Assembly: GCA_017591395.1 (NCBI GenBank)
Contig: WEDG01000437.1
Location: 310,001 to 374,000 of the forward strand
Direction of reading: 5' to 3'
Origin: Schistocephalus solidus
Lineage: Eukaryota; Platyhelminthes; Cestoda; Diphyllobothriidea; Diphyllobothriidae
DNA length: 64,000 bases
Shown: positions 35,821-46,611 of the stretch, piece by piece
Layout: the number at the start of each line of letters is the position of its first letter
Numbering within the stretch: position 1 is the stretch's first letter
Position numbers and translations under genes: made by a program
Notes under the pieces: generated by a model
What the model was told of the DNA's origin: nothing
Databases searched by the model: none
What the model saw: the letters and a program-made list of their open reading frames with translations, nothing else

Positions 35821-37430
35821 TTAATGTGCAAAACTTTCTCCACTTCTCAGTTTAAGTTTGCATTTTAATGTGTCAGCAGTTTCTGAATGGACAACCTCAT
35901 CAGGGAGTCCGTTCCATGCTCGAAAGACTCTCTGCGAAAAGGCGTTCCAACGGATATCCGTATGGACCAACTTCCTCCGCAGTTTAAAAAGATGACCCGG
36001 CAGATGTTCCGCCCCACTTAATTCAACGAAGTCAGCAAATTCTAGGGCAAACCCGTGGCTTTGGATAATCCGGTAAGTTTGGATGAGATCAACTTGTACT
36101 TGTCTGAAATTGAGAGGGAACAAATCAAATTCAGCCATTTTGGCTTCGTATGACAGATGAATAAGATCCTTGACCATCTTCGTAGCCCTCATCTGCACTC
36201 GTTCCAGGTGTAGATAATCCTTTTTGAACCAATGATGCCATGCCTGGGCGGCATACTCCAAGTGAGATTAACCGAATGCCCTTAGGTTTTTCGGAAATGT
36301 TTGATATCAATCTGCACGAATCCTCATATGAGCGCAAATAAGATCTGCGTTGCGCGTTTAGTTGCCTTTAAACACAGTGAAGATGGTTTGAGTGAGGAGT
36401 TTATTAGAAGACCGCGGTCCTTCTGTTCCTCAACAATTGAAACGGACTGCCCATCGAGAAGGTATTGGTAGGAATCAAACTTTTTTCTGGTTCTTCTGGT
36501 AGGCAGTCTTAGAACCACACAATTCCCAGCGTTAAAAGTGAAGAGCCAATGAGCAGACCAGCTGCTAAGACGGTTGAGACTCTTTTGAAGTGCGTTTCTG
36601 TCGGCATAAAATCTGATTGCCCTCCGCAATTTAAAATCGTCTGCAAAAATGATGGTGCTGTGACCCATGTAATCGACGCAGTCGTTAATGTAGACTAAGA
36701 AGAAAAATGCCCCATAGACGGATCCTTGATGGACACCACTTAGAACCGGAGTATGAGTTGACTTCGTAGTACCGATGCATACAGTTTGCAATCTTCCGGC
36801 AAGAAAATCTGCAATCCATGTCAGCCGTATTCCTCTTATTCCAATTTCAGTTAATTTATAGATAAGTTGTTTGTGTGGGACACTGTCAAACGCCTTCTTG
36901 AAATCAGTTTAGATGTCGTCAAACCAATCACATCGTCCAATCCACTATTCCACTGCTCTTTAGAGAGCAAAAAAACTGGAAAAACAAGAGCGATTCTGTC
37001 TGAAACCATGCTGGAGCTCTGAGAAAAGTATGTTTTTCTCCAGGAACTTCATGGTCGCTTTCTTAATTATTGATTCCATTATTTTACAGCAAATGAAAGT
37101 TAGGCTGACAGGCCGATAATTGTTGACATAAGCTCGAACCCTTGCCTTGGATATGGGTATAGTTTATCTGCCTTCCATTCAGATGGCAGTCTCCCTGATT
37201 CAAATGGCGAATTGAATATCTGCGCTAGCAGTTGGGAGAGCTCGCCCGCCAATTCTTTCAAGAAATTTGCCGATATATCGTCTGGACCAGATGACTTTGC
37301 TTCTTTGAGATTTTTCAGTTCTCGTTCCACAAGAGGTGCCGGGAAGGGTATATATTCAAGCACTGGACCGGCGTTATCTACAGTCCTGTTTATATTGGCA
37401 AGTTGAAGCTCAGTTTCTCAAGTAAAAACC
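35821..37430 (-). pseudogene. Reverse transcriptase and C-terminal domain, copy B
   Basis: Minus-strand pieces in order: AKSSGPDDISANFLKELAGE (37363-37100 frame), then after frame breaks KKAFDSVPHKQLIYKL near 36.9 kb, SGVHQGSVYGAFFFLVYIND, catalytic FADD (36648-36637), VEEQKDRGLLINSSLKPS, and finally EYAAQAWHHWFKKDYLHLER with FPLNFRQVQVDLIQTYRI down to a stop at 35821. Motif B reads HQG instead of the usual PQG and there is a stop just before motif A, so activity is not expected. It carries the same domain order as copy A. Confidence 0.82.
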
Positions 37431-37929
37431 GGGGAAAAGAACCGACCCACGTGCTCGGTTTTCTCAGCATTTTAGAAGATTTCAAGACTATTCCCATCCA
37501 CAAGTATTGCGACTCGGTCCATTTTTAAATCGACTATGATGGAATAAATTTTCGGTTTATTTTCAGTCTGCTGTATAATTCTAGATTCATAGTTCTTCCT
37601 TGCCGGACGGATCAATTCTGGACACCATTTCGTTGGCGAAGAAATTCCTCGAGAGGTTCTGCTGACCTTGTTTCCCTGAATACCTTCCTTTTTTTATTTT
37701 TCATCTTTAACTGCCTGTTAAGCTCTCTTGTTAACCGGACAGGGCGACAAGTCTTTTTGGTACCATCACTGGAAAATAGCACGCAATCAGATCGAATGAA
37801 ATCGTTTTAAACGATCGCTAGTCAAACTCCGGATTCCCTTTAGTAATCAATCCCATTTCATGGACATCAGTTCTTTCTGCACCTCGTTAAAATCAGCCTT
37901 CCATATATTTGGCCTGCCTTCCGTTCTCA

Positions 37930-38699
37930 TCTGGCACTGAGAATAAAGTGAGTAATCCTACAGCAGTTAAGTACGGTCACTAACGGAGATGTGCAATAGA
38001 ATAAACTTCATCAATGTTAGTGAAGTCCTTCGTAAATACTAGGTCTAGGCAAGTGGCTTTCTGCTTCTCTCTTAATTTCTTTATTAAGTTAACCTTCTAT
38101 GACAGATGTTGGTCGAGAGTGAGATCCATTAGCTTGTGGCCGAAGGAAGTTGGCGCACCTTCAACTGTCAGATTTACTAAGTCTACTGTAGTTGCATTGA
38201 AATCTCCAGCAATAAGCACTCCTGGTGACTTGCGACTTCCTTGACAAAATGAGGGGAGTGACTCATCAGTTGCAGTTGGAATTTTCGGTGGTCTGTAGAT
38301 CGTCAGAAATAAGAGCTTTTTTATCTGTATTCAGAGAAATTCATATTCAAGGAAGAGTGCGTGCGCTCGTTCGACTGCCGATATTCCTGTCCTTACGTAT
38401 ACAGCCACTTCAACTCTCCGCTTATTTTCGTGGTCTTTTCGAAGGAGCTGGAATCCATCTATCGAAACCTCGCTGCCTGCGATTTCAGCTTTGAGCCACA
38501 TTTCTCTGATGTCAACGACATCGGGGGTTTGGTCTGAGACTAGTGCCTTGAGTTTGTCTATTTTCGAAAGAAGACTTTGCGCATTGGTATACAAACATCT
38601 CAATTTAGACTGGGTTACTCCTATATATAGACTTTTGCTCATTTCGTGGGATTGAATGCTAGAATCTGTCAGTGCTTCCCGAGATGAACTGATGGCCAT
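37930..38699 (-). pseudogene. APE endonuclease domain, copy B
   Basis: The N-terminal half is open at 38699-38331: LRCLYTNAQSLLSKIDKL with the catalytic Asn, and PDVVDIREMWL, in which a Glu-Met-Trp motif (normally ITETWL) supplies the catalytic Glu. The C-terminal half follows in another frame at about 38225-37930: GVLIAGDFNAT, then FGHKLMDLTLDQ and DLVFTKDF. It would nick the target DNA in an active element. Frame changes between the halves show decay. This copy supplies the endonuclease half that copy A lacks. Confidence 0.82.
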
Positions 38700-38879
38700 T
38701 CTGTCCAGGCTGAGGTCTGATGAGTGGTCGTTAACCGCATTCTGGAGCGCCTTCCTTTTATTATACGAGCTCTGTACAGTTGGGTATTTCGTATTATCAT
38801 CCTAAGTCTCGGGGAGGATCAGCCTTAATAAAGTAAGGGGTCTGTTACAAGAAAAACATCTTTATCACTTTTATGTCCC

Positions 38880-39574
38880 CATCCTTTATTTTGAGCCATT
38901 TTTTCCCTATTCAGTTCTCCTCTTCAGATCGGTTCTCCGCATTCTCATTTTGTGCCTTTCCGTTGGTTCTTAATCCGACTGAAAAACGCATCCTGGTGTG
39001 AGATTCGGAAAGCCGTTCTTCGTTCTGGAAGGTGTGAAACCTGAATATCATTTTCAAGAATGATTTTAAGTGGCTTCGTTGATGATTATTCATGTGGAAC
39101 ACCCATTTTCCCTAAACGGAATGCTTTGTGCACGCTAATGCATTTGCCATCAACTCTTAAAAGACTGAAGTCATTTTCTACCCTTTCCTTTCCAATCAGA
39201 TAAGTGGACTCTGGAACCCCTTTACTAACGAGATTTCGTTTTCGGCCGAAATCTCTGTTTGGTAACTTGGTGCTCTGATTTGTGCATAGAACATTCATAT
39301 CAGGAAGAATTCTACTCTGGTCGATGATTATACTCGCGTTAGTATTAACAACGATTCCTATAGTTAATGGGTAACCCCTTTTTTGGAACTTTGCCAATTT
39401 GTCTTGCAGTTGCTCCTGTATCAACAGTGCAGAATTCCGTTTGAACATTTATTGATAAGAAGGAGCTTGTATTTGGTGTTGGAACTCATTTTTGTGCAAG
39501 CATTTTGGCCTTTTTCGACTTCGAATTCTTTCCTTAAAGTCCTTCAAATTTGGCGAGCTTTTCAGCGTCGCCAT
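38880..39574 (-). pseudogene. ORF1-like protein remnant, copy B
   Basis: A Met at 39574 starts MATLKSSPNLKDFKERIRSR, broken by a stop before a second open stretch at 39448-39086. That stretch contains GVPESTYLIGKERVENDF, VDGKCISVHKAFRLGKMG and, after a frameshift, TKPLKIILENDIQVSHL. The pattern G-V-P-E-S, then R-L-G, then P-(L/I)-K-(V/I) is what I know from ORF1 proteins of flatworm and other CR1-like elements, which bind element RNA. I infer that role from position and pattern only. The C-terminal basic part (KNQRKGTK) is followed by a stop. Confidence 0.6.
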
Positions 39575-39600
39575 GTGTTATATCATCCAGCAACGATGCA

Positions 39601-42464
39601 GCATGTTTGTGTATCTAGACCATTTCTGATTCTGTCTGACCTGGATGAGAGTGGTAAGGTGCAAAAGCTGGTTTAATATCCCTTTTGAAGGAAAGAAAAT
39701 TCTACTGATTGACTGAATTCTGTAGACGTAATGTCTTTTACCTTACATTATGTATGCTTTAGGAAGCTATATTTGCATCCATAATTTCCTTTTTGGAATT
39801 TCCATTGTTACAAGTGTCATTTGCCGGATGATCAATGAACCGACTCTTTTAGATCAGTCATTTATTGTTTCAAGTTACCTATATCTTTCTCCATCCATAG
39901 GAATTTCTGTAGGAGACTTAAACACCACATGCACACTTCTTCTTTGTAGGTGACATTCATTAGTGTTTTCCGGCTTTTTGCCCACTTGTCAGGAGGAGAG
40001 GCAATAACAGAATATCTGTGTTTGTCCTCATTTTCTATTTGCATACAATTTTGTTTGTTAGATTTCCGTGTGAATGTCTTCGAGTTGTTAGGTGCGTCAT
40101 TACATGTTTTGTCGTCAAGGGTTCGACTCCTGACCGTGGCGTCAAGGTATTCTTCTCGCAGGCGTACAGGCATTATCAGACGAAATATTCAGTGTGGATA
40201 AGGCTAGCAATAAAAATAACTCCTGGATGTATACAATTATTTAGTGTTTGCTAGCAGTTCAGATAGAAAAGCAATCGTACATGTGCACTGTATAAGTAGT
40301 CTCACCCTCTTTTTAAAGAACTGGGATTCTGCTCCAGGCAAGAGTGCATTCGTGGAGGATTGCTCGCTTTCTGCCGAAGAATTCCCGGTCGTGGGCTGCA
40401 GAGACAGTGCCCTCGCCCTCAAGGTAAAACCGGGGTTCAGGCTCAGATGCCATGCACTCCGTGGAGCCAGAAAACAGATTCTACCTTGTTGGCACTCAGA
40501 ATTACTGGAAGCTTTTCTGACTCCAAAATCTATTCAATTCAATTCAATTTAATGTATTGAGGGAAGTAGGCATGGGCCATTGAGTACCCTATTTGTAACG
40601 TTAGATTAAGTGTGGTATACAGAGAAACCGTGTGGGTTGCAACGGTACAAAAGGCAGTCATAAAATATGACAAGTGGTTCAGCACTCTCGAGGGTTAAGA
40701 TAAATTCCTCATCGCGTAGGCTCGTTTTGGAGCATAGTAATAGTTCCCGTAAACAAAGAATAAATTCGCAGGATTTTTATACGTTGATTACACTTGTTTA
40801 AAACTTTATCAGCGTATATTTAAAGAGTTAACATCTTATCTCAGCGAAGCCTTTATCTGGCGCCAGTGGTTATTAATTATGCTCATACCACTTTAATTGT
40901 TTTTTGCTTGGTTGCCAATTTTTTATCTCGGACGATGGATTCTAGCGAGAATTCGAAAATTTAACTGAATAAAGCCTTAAGTTTTGCCATGCGAAATTCT
41001 CTCTTTTTTCCTTAACAAATATATATTAGTTGCTCACTAAGTCGTTTATCCGGTATAAATAGAATAAAAAAGTTTCAAAATTTTTCATTGATATACATCA
41101 CGCTAACTCCAGTAATTGATACATGCGATGACAATAGTTGATTCAAAAGGAAATTTTATCTCACTTACTACATCTCTCTTAGTATTCAGTCCGAAATTGC
41201 TAATTTTAAGCATTTGCGTTTAGTTTGTTTTACTTCACTTCACAACCTTTTCTTCCATGGTATAATCGGCTGAGAGGGCTTTTGCTTTTGAATTGGGTGC
41301 TAGCAGCATCGGGCCCAAACACACGGTCGTGGGATGTGTTTCTTTGCTGATTCTCCTCGCTAATTTCGTATCAAGTCTTTATCTCGTGTTTCATTACTCA
41401 GCTCTTGAGTCACTGCCAAAACCGAGTTGTTTCTGAGGTATCTTCCCTTTGTTTACTCCTTTAAAGGTGAATTCATATGATTATTCAGACCGACTTTTGA
41501 TGTGAAGGTTCACGGTAATGCACAGATTAATCAGTACGTCTTGCTTTACGCAACACGTAGTCTTAGGATCAGCATAGGTTTGAAATGTCGCAGTTTAGGT
41601 CAACATAATCCTAACTCCGGGATCGTAGATGTACTTTAGCCCATGAACTGCGGCCGAAGTCACTTTAAACCGTCTGAAAATTTTTGAACGTGCTTGAGCG
41701 AGATTTTCATCACATTTTTTACATTTCTGTTTCATCAAATCTTGTTCATTAACTTATCTGCATGGGAAATTACGCTCGTACTTTTCAGAATGGTATACTT
41801 GTGCACTTTTCGTTAGATTCGACTACCCATATTCTCTCAAATAGTTATTCTTTTGCGGCATTTGGAATATTTCCCACCCTCTCCTTTACTTGCATAATCC
41901 AAGTCCACATCACACATGCATTTATGCTAACTATAGTTTTTTATCGTGATGTTTGTTGTGCGAATTTCGAATGCACGTTTGCAAACAGGTTCCGTTTCCA
42001 AAAGTAAATAAGATTACTCGTTCAAAATATCTTTGTGCGCGAATATTGACCTTGCTTTATATTTTCAATATTGTTTTCCACCGTATTTTCTTCCGTTTCC
42101 GTGATGAGTCTACTCCAATCCGTGTCTTCATTGATTCTAGAACGACGTACTTTATTCGTGTTTATACCTGTTAAGACAGTTTTAGTGTACACCAGCAATC
42201 AGAGAATTCGGACTTTCCAGTAAGATCCTGACTGATTCGTTCAGTATTAATTGAGAAAACCAAGTACTTTGATGGTGCTTCTGGAAGTTGATCGAAGTAT
42301 ACTCTACTAGGATACTCAAGTTACCCGTTGTTCGATACGTTATTTCAGATGATGAGCAAATCCAAAGCTTTCCTGAAATTATATCTATTTATAAATAGCC
42401 TTTCCGAGTGTCAATTGTGATCGTGGTATGTTCTGATTTGTTTAGAATTTTCACATCAAGAACT
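39601..42464. other. Stretch without a recognised gene
   Basis: About 2.9 kb. A 102-codon frame at 40244-40552 has slightly more GC and a protein-like composition, but I recognise nothing in it. Apart from a tRNA-like motif near 40.05-40.14 kb, listed separately, no repeat is evident. Confidence 0.45.
40068..40140 (+). repeat. tRNA-like motif, possible SINE head
   Basis: GAGTTGTTAGGTGCGTCATT resembles an A box, and GGGTTCGACTCCTGACC at 40119-40135 is a good B box about 40 nt downstream. The arrangement is similar to that at 4.05-4.13 kb. No full cloverleaf is apparent, so a SINE head or tRNA relic is more likely than a tRNA gene. Confidence 0.4.
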
Positions 42465-42650
42465 TGCAGCGTCTAAGTAGTAGTTGTACTCAGAGCACAA
42501 AAATAATCAGGCCAAACCCTAAGTTGTAGGTAACAACAAAAGACGCCTCTGAGAGGGATTTATTGTGCACAGCGGTAGCCACTAACGTGGCCAGAGCTGG
42601 TGTTACTTGCGTCCAGTCATGCCTGAGGAAGGCTGAGACAGTGGTGACAG
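42465..42650 (+). repeat. Non-coding repeat, copy 1
   Basis: It starts with AGCGTCTAAGTAGTAGTTGT and contains AAGTTGTAGGTAACAACA, GAGGGATTTATTGTGCAC and CACTAACGTGGCC, then CAGTCATGCCTGAGGAAG. The same blocks recur at 43.63-43.74 kb in direct orientation and 43.74-43.94 kb in inverse orientation. Function and family unknown. Confidence 0.65.
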
Positions 42651-43627
42651 GTGCTTAAATAGGTCTGTGGAGCACGTTATGTGTTTTACCATGGGTGTTT
42701 ATTTCATGGCTCGGGAGGAGTGGTGTTTACTAGCCCATATCGCGTCGACCGAGAAGTACGGTGTTCAAGTGGCGCTTGCGCAATCACGACTATATGGACG
42801 CACTTGTTTGTGAGTGGAAGTTGGCCAAGTCTCTGCAGATTAGTGAGTCCTAAACCGCTCGCTGCGAAGTTACATGACCTCGAGGTAGTGAGCATTGAAC
42901 AAGCACGACCGATGTAGCAATACTGGCGGTCGGCCACAGCTTCCGCTAGACATAGAACAAAGTGAATGTGTCGATTGTGAGAAACGAGGAAATGGGTGAG
43001 ATAATCCAGTGTACGTGCTGGTTGGAGAGCGTTTGTCGAGTATGGCTGAAGTTCCTCGTGCCGGAGACCAGGCTGATGCTGTGACCTGTGCAGAAGTGCT
43101 GTTATGGCATCAGCCGGAATTTTTCCTGGCATGATCTCGAAAACGTGTGCCGGTGGGTTGACACGTTGTTAGCAGAGCATCTCAGACACAATGCATCCTA
43201 GTGGGTGCTCAGTCGGACGGATGCGTAAGTGACATAGACTCGCTGTCGTTCAGACTCAGAATTTGGATGGAATAGTGTCAAAATTTTGAAACTTCATCGC
43301 TGCATAAACATTCGTATGTTGAATGCATGAAAACAGCTCGCGAATGGTGACGCGTGGAAAGTCTCGGACAAAAGAAGCATTTGTTCAGATGACAAGACAA
43401 TTGGATGGCTGCTCTACACAAATGTATTCAGGTTTAGCCTGCACTTGCGTGGCTGAGTTTTAATTATGATGTCCATCGATTCGCGACAGGGGTCGGTAAC
43501 CAAATTTCCATATCCGTGGGCACGATGAGTGACACGGGGAAAATATTAGTGAATTTTAGGTGGAATATCGTTAGGATGGTGTTCAGCCATTAATGACGGT
43601 TGCATCTGGATCGCGTCGGGGTCACAA
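42651..43627. other. Region between the direct repeats
   Basis: About 1 kb lying between two direct copies of a ~190 bp repeat. A 142-codon frame is open on the minus strand (43132-42704), with many His and Leu residues but no recognisable domain. The arrangement could be a small non-autonomous LTR-type element, but no primer-binding site or polypurine tract is evident to me, so I leave it unnamed. Confidence 0.4.
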
Positions 43628-43935
43628 ATTTTAGCGTCTAAGCAGTAGTTGTTCTCAGATCACTACAATCAAGCCATACCTCAAGGTTTAGGTTAAGGCG
43701 GAAGACAACTGCGGGAGGAATTTATAGTGCACCGACTCACAGTTGCTCTCTCAGGCATGACTTGACGTAAGCAACGCCTAACCCTTGCCACGGTAGTGCT
43801 TTTTGCTGCCTGAGGCAGTAACTGGGAGTTTGTGCAAAATAAATTCCTCCCACAGGTGCCTTCTGTCTTAACCTACAACTTGTGGTCTGGTCTGATGATT
43901 GGAGCGCTCTAGTTACAAATACTGCTTGGACTCTC
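43628..43935. repeat. Non-coding repeat, copies 2 (+) and 3 (-) joined
   Basis: Copy 2 (43628 to about 43735, plus) begins AGCGTCTAAGCAGTAGTTGT and includes GGAGGAATTTATAGTGCAC. From about 43735 the sequence turns round into copy 3 (minus, to 43935), whose reverse complement includes CAAGTTGTAGGTTAAGACAG, GGAGGAATTTATTTTGCAC and CGTCAAGTCATGCCTGAGAG. Together they form an inverted repeat with the turn near 43735. Confidence 0.65.
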
Positions 43936-45494
43936 AAAACAGTATTTTGGTTCAGAGCTGTTACAGTATGCTGGACTGAGATACTTGTGGAGGTCTTTGA
44001 CCTCAAAAGCACCGAATGCCAGACACAAGACTGGTTATTTTTCATTTTCTGTTTCAACCTTTAAAAATGTCAGCCTGCACGAGGTCGCTCTCGCCGCCTG
44101 TGTCTTACTGCCACATGACTCTTTGTCAAGAATGCGATCTCAGAGCCAGCTGAATAATACAAACAACAGTTAACTGTCATCGTATTTCTACAATTAACCT
44201 GAAAATTTAATTAGCAAGTGAAATCTCCCTTTTGCGCGTGTCATCATCTTCCAACTAATGACTTGGGTCAAGTGTTTTTTCAGAATGACGTGTGTTCTCA
44301 GAAACCATCACTTTCTGTCGGTACATGATCTCTGACCATCATTCTGGTGGCATTGGTTCACTATTTAACATTTCTCAGATCAATTCATAGTGGTTTGTAA
44401 CGTGATTGTCAATGCCATTTCCTTTTCAAAACTAGGCTCTGCTGAGGCCTGATTATCTGGTTTGACTGACTGAGCATACTGACCAATGAAGCGCTTTTTA
44501 ATTGAGAATAATCTTTAGTGAATTCCTTTTTATCTGTTTACTTGTCAACCTAAGTGCAATGCGGCTGTGTTATAAGTACTGATATCAGCCTTCTTAGCAC
44601 TTAAGGTAACGGTTGACAGCAGTTTATGTGGGTTCCCTGTGGTATATGCGGTGTTGTCTTAACTACTCACTAATTGCGAATATTGACATAAAAGTCTTCG
44701 TCATAATCCTTCTCAGTCCCTTACGACTGAACACAGCCAGCAGATTGTGCCTTTCGGTTGAATACGCTAAGTAAAGCATCGCCGGTTGGAATATTGAAAT
44801 TGAATTTCAATTCTCGTTGCCAGACCTTATTACTTCGCACTATCGTTATAGTAAATTCAAATTACTGGTCTATGCTTTCTGGTAATTTTAGATGAACGTT
44901 ACTTATATACAGGACATCTACCTCGTCCCCTTGCGTTTTGCCTGCGTTATCGAGTGAAATTTTCCCGTCCATAAAGCACACGTTTCTTTTAATGGTGTGT
45001 TCGTAAACGCCAACTGCATTTTTGAGCTCAAAGGCAGTTCTCACAATTAGTCACAATAAGTAATTAGTTCGTATTAATAAAAATATTTGGGGAATCTGGG
45101 CTTGAACTATCAGATCAGATCGATTAGCGTCATATTCAAATGGCTGCATATTCGTAGTTGCTGCTGATAAAACTTCATATAGCCATTCAATTATTAAAGC
45201 CTACAGCTCAATGGCTAAATAAACAGGTTTAAGTTTTACGTTCTTCTGACCTCGACTCAAGAATAACGAAATACTTATACTTGTTATACTTGTTACAGGT
45301 AATGATGCCTGATTTAACAGGTCTCATTGTCTTCGAAGATTGTACACCCTGAATGCGTGACGATCCGTGACAACGGATCTGAGCAGTTTGACAAATTATC
45401 TCGTCTAATGACGGAGACTAAATACTGAAGATCCAAGAACATCCTTAATCTCTTGATGAACTGTATTTAATCAGGTTATGTGTAGACCTCTTCA
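43936..45494. other. Stretch without a recognised gene
   Basis: Around 1.5 kb of moderately AT-rich sequence. Only short open frames on both strands, none recognisable. A weak B-box-like motif on the minus strand near 45.09 kb is not supported by an A box. Confidence 0.45.
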
Positions 45495-46145
45495 GCGCCC
45501 CCAGCTTGTCAACGGCACCGGAGAGACCAGCAACATTGACTTCGTGTGGCGGATGACGAAGAAGGTGCATAAGCCACCTCAGCCGTCTTTCTTTCACTCA
45601 TGCTCCATGCGCACAGCTTAGCGTTCACAACCGTAGAAGAGGACTGACCTGACGGATGTGCAATAAATGCGGATGTCGCGTTCGGTCCATAGACAATTTC
45701 TAAAGATTGTGAAAAACTTACAAGCAGCATCGATTCTGGAGACGATATTATCTTTACGCTATTCATTCGGCAATTGTCTAGTCCCGAGTTATTTAAAATG
45801 TTCTACTTATTCACATTGGCAGCCATTAATCTCACATGATGCAGCTTGAAGATACTTTGCTCCTGCCAGCGTTTATGAATATACCGACAGATTTCGTGGC
45901 ATAATTACCCGTGACACTGCTGACTGTAGATAACCAAAGCTTGAGGTTAGAAAGGCGATGTCCTCAGTGTAGCCGCGATCAGTCAGTGAGCGTCTGGGTC
46001 CAACCTCAACACCGACAGAACCTCGTAGGGCTCTTCAGAGAATCCGGTTAATGGTGTATTTCAACGGAGTGGGCGACAGGATGCAATCTTGCCGAACGTC
46101 AGATCAGCTATCGAACCGATTTTTATGAACCAGAACTCGCGCAGT
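45495..46145 (-). mobile_element. RTE-type non-LTR retrotransposon remnant
   Basis: On the minus strand from about 46095 the RT core reads RQDCILSPTPLKYTINRIL, a stop, then VGVEVGPRRSLTDRGYTEDI and AFLTSSFGYLQSAVSRV. This is the RTE pattern (RQGC.LSP.LF...I...L; GVEVG; YADDIALL; LQ.AV), with the catalytic YADD changed to YTED. Further along are VSRIDAACKFF, SVRSVLFYG with CE, and RRLRWLMHLLRHPPHE, the usual RTE C-terminal blocks, each in shifting frames. The element is truncated at both ends and inactive. It lies about 330 bp upstream of the NAA60 start, on the opposite strand. Confidence 0.78.
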
Positions 46146-46461
46146 GGTTGAGCGATAGTGAGCGTTTGCTGTGGCGAAAAATTTTGTTGTCACAACATCT
46201 CAGTCCATTGTCTGGTATAGGGACTCACAAAGGCCGGAATCGAACGCAGCAGCCGTTTGTTGCTTGTCCCATGATGGAATTTTGGAATTCGTCTCAGTCC
46301 GAATTTCAAAATCGGGAAGGCCACCTGTATCTCCCCGCCTTCAACTTAAGAAGAGTCCATTTTGCTTCAGTATGTATCCCTGACCTTTTTTGATTAGGAA
46401 TTAGCCATCAGCTTTTTCGGCGTCCACTATATTACTCCTGTCTAAATGGTCATGCTTCTTG

Positions 46462-46481
46462 ATTTTTCTTCTTGCTCTCAG
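46462..46481 (+). promoter_or_regulatory. Candidate splice or trans-splice acceptor ahead of NAA60
   Basis: A pyrimidine run (ATTTTTCTTCTTGCTCTCAG) ends in AG at 46480-46481, 35 nt before the ATG at 46517. No upstream exon is obvious, and flatworms join a spliced leader to many mRNAs, so this may be a spliced-leader acceptor. It could equally be the acceptor of an ordinary 5' UTR intron. Confidence 0.4.
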
Positions 46482-46516
46482 CTATTACATGACCGCCAGT
46501 CCCCATTACAATTGAA

Positions 46517-46611
46517 ATGACGCCATTCACAGGCTTGATGGACGTTCGACTGGCACGAAATGACGACTTGCAGGCCATCAAACGCCTCTGTGGGGAGTGT
46601 TTTCCCATCAA
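46517..46611 (+). CDS. NAA60: NAA60 coding exon 1
   Basis: 95 nt, ending in phase 2 at CCCATCAA before GTACTT. It encodes 31 codons and two bases: start Met, then the first beta strand (MDVRLARNDD) and helix (AIKRLCGECFPIK) of the GNAT fold. Joining to exon 2 restores FPIKYPEPW, equivalent to FPIEYPDSW in human NAA60. Confidence 0.85.

Larger units (their letters stand above)
35655..39600 (-). mobile_element. CR1/Jockey-like element, nearly full length, copy B
   Basis: On the minus strand from about 39.6 kb to 35.66 kb lie an ORF1 remnant, an APE endonuclease, a reverse transcriptase and a C-terminal domain, followed by a 3' end (AGCTCAAGGGCGAAAGC, then AGTAAAGTGATT) matching that of copy A at 15.2 kb. 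At about 3.9 kb it is the most complete element in the window and defines the family's order. Many point stops and frameshifts break both frames. Copies A and B are close in sequence, including in the 3' UTR, and belong to one family. Confidence 0.85.

Noticed and set aside
40244..40552. 102-codon frame with protein-like composition
   Set aside because: No family recognised and no splice or repeat evidence; left as unannotated.
42704..43132. 142-codon minus-strand frame between the repeats as a gene
   Set aside because: No domain recognised; it lies entirely inside a repeat-bounded region and has no supporting signals.
42465..43735. Short LTR retrotransposon bounded by the direct repeats
   Set aside because: No primer-binding site, polypurine tract or protease/integrase coding was visible, and a third inverted copy does not fit.
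45090..45170. tRNA-like sequence on the minus strand
   Set aside because: Only a weak B-box-like motif is present and no convincing A box.
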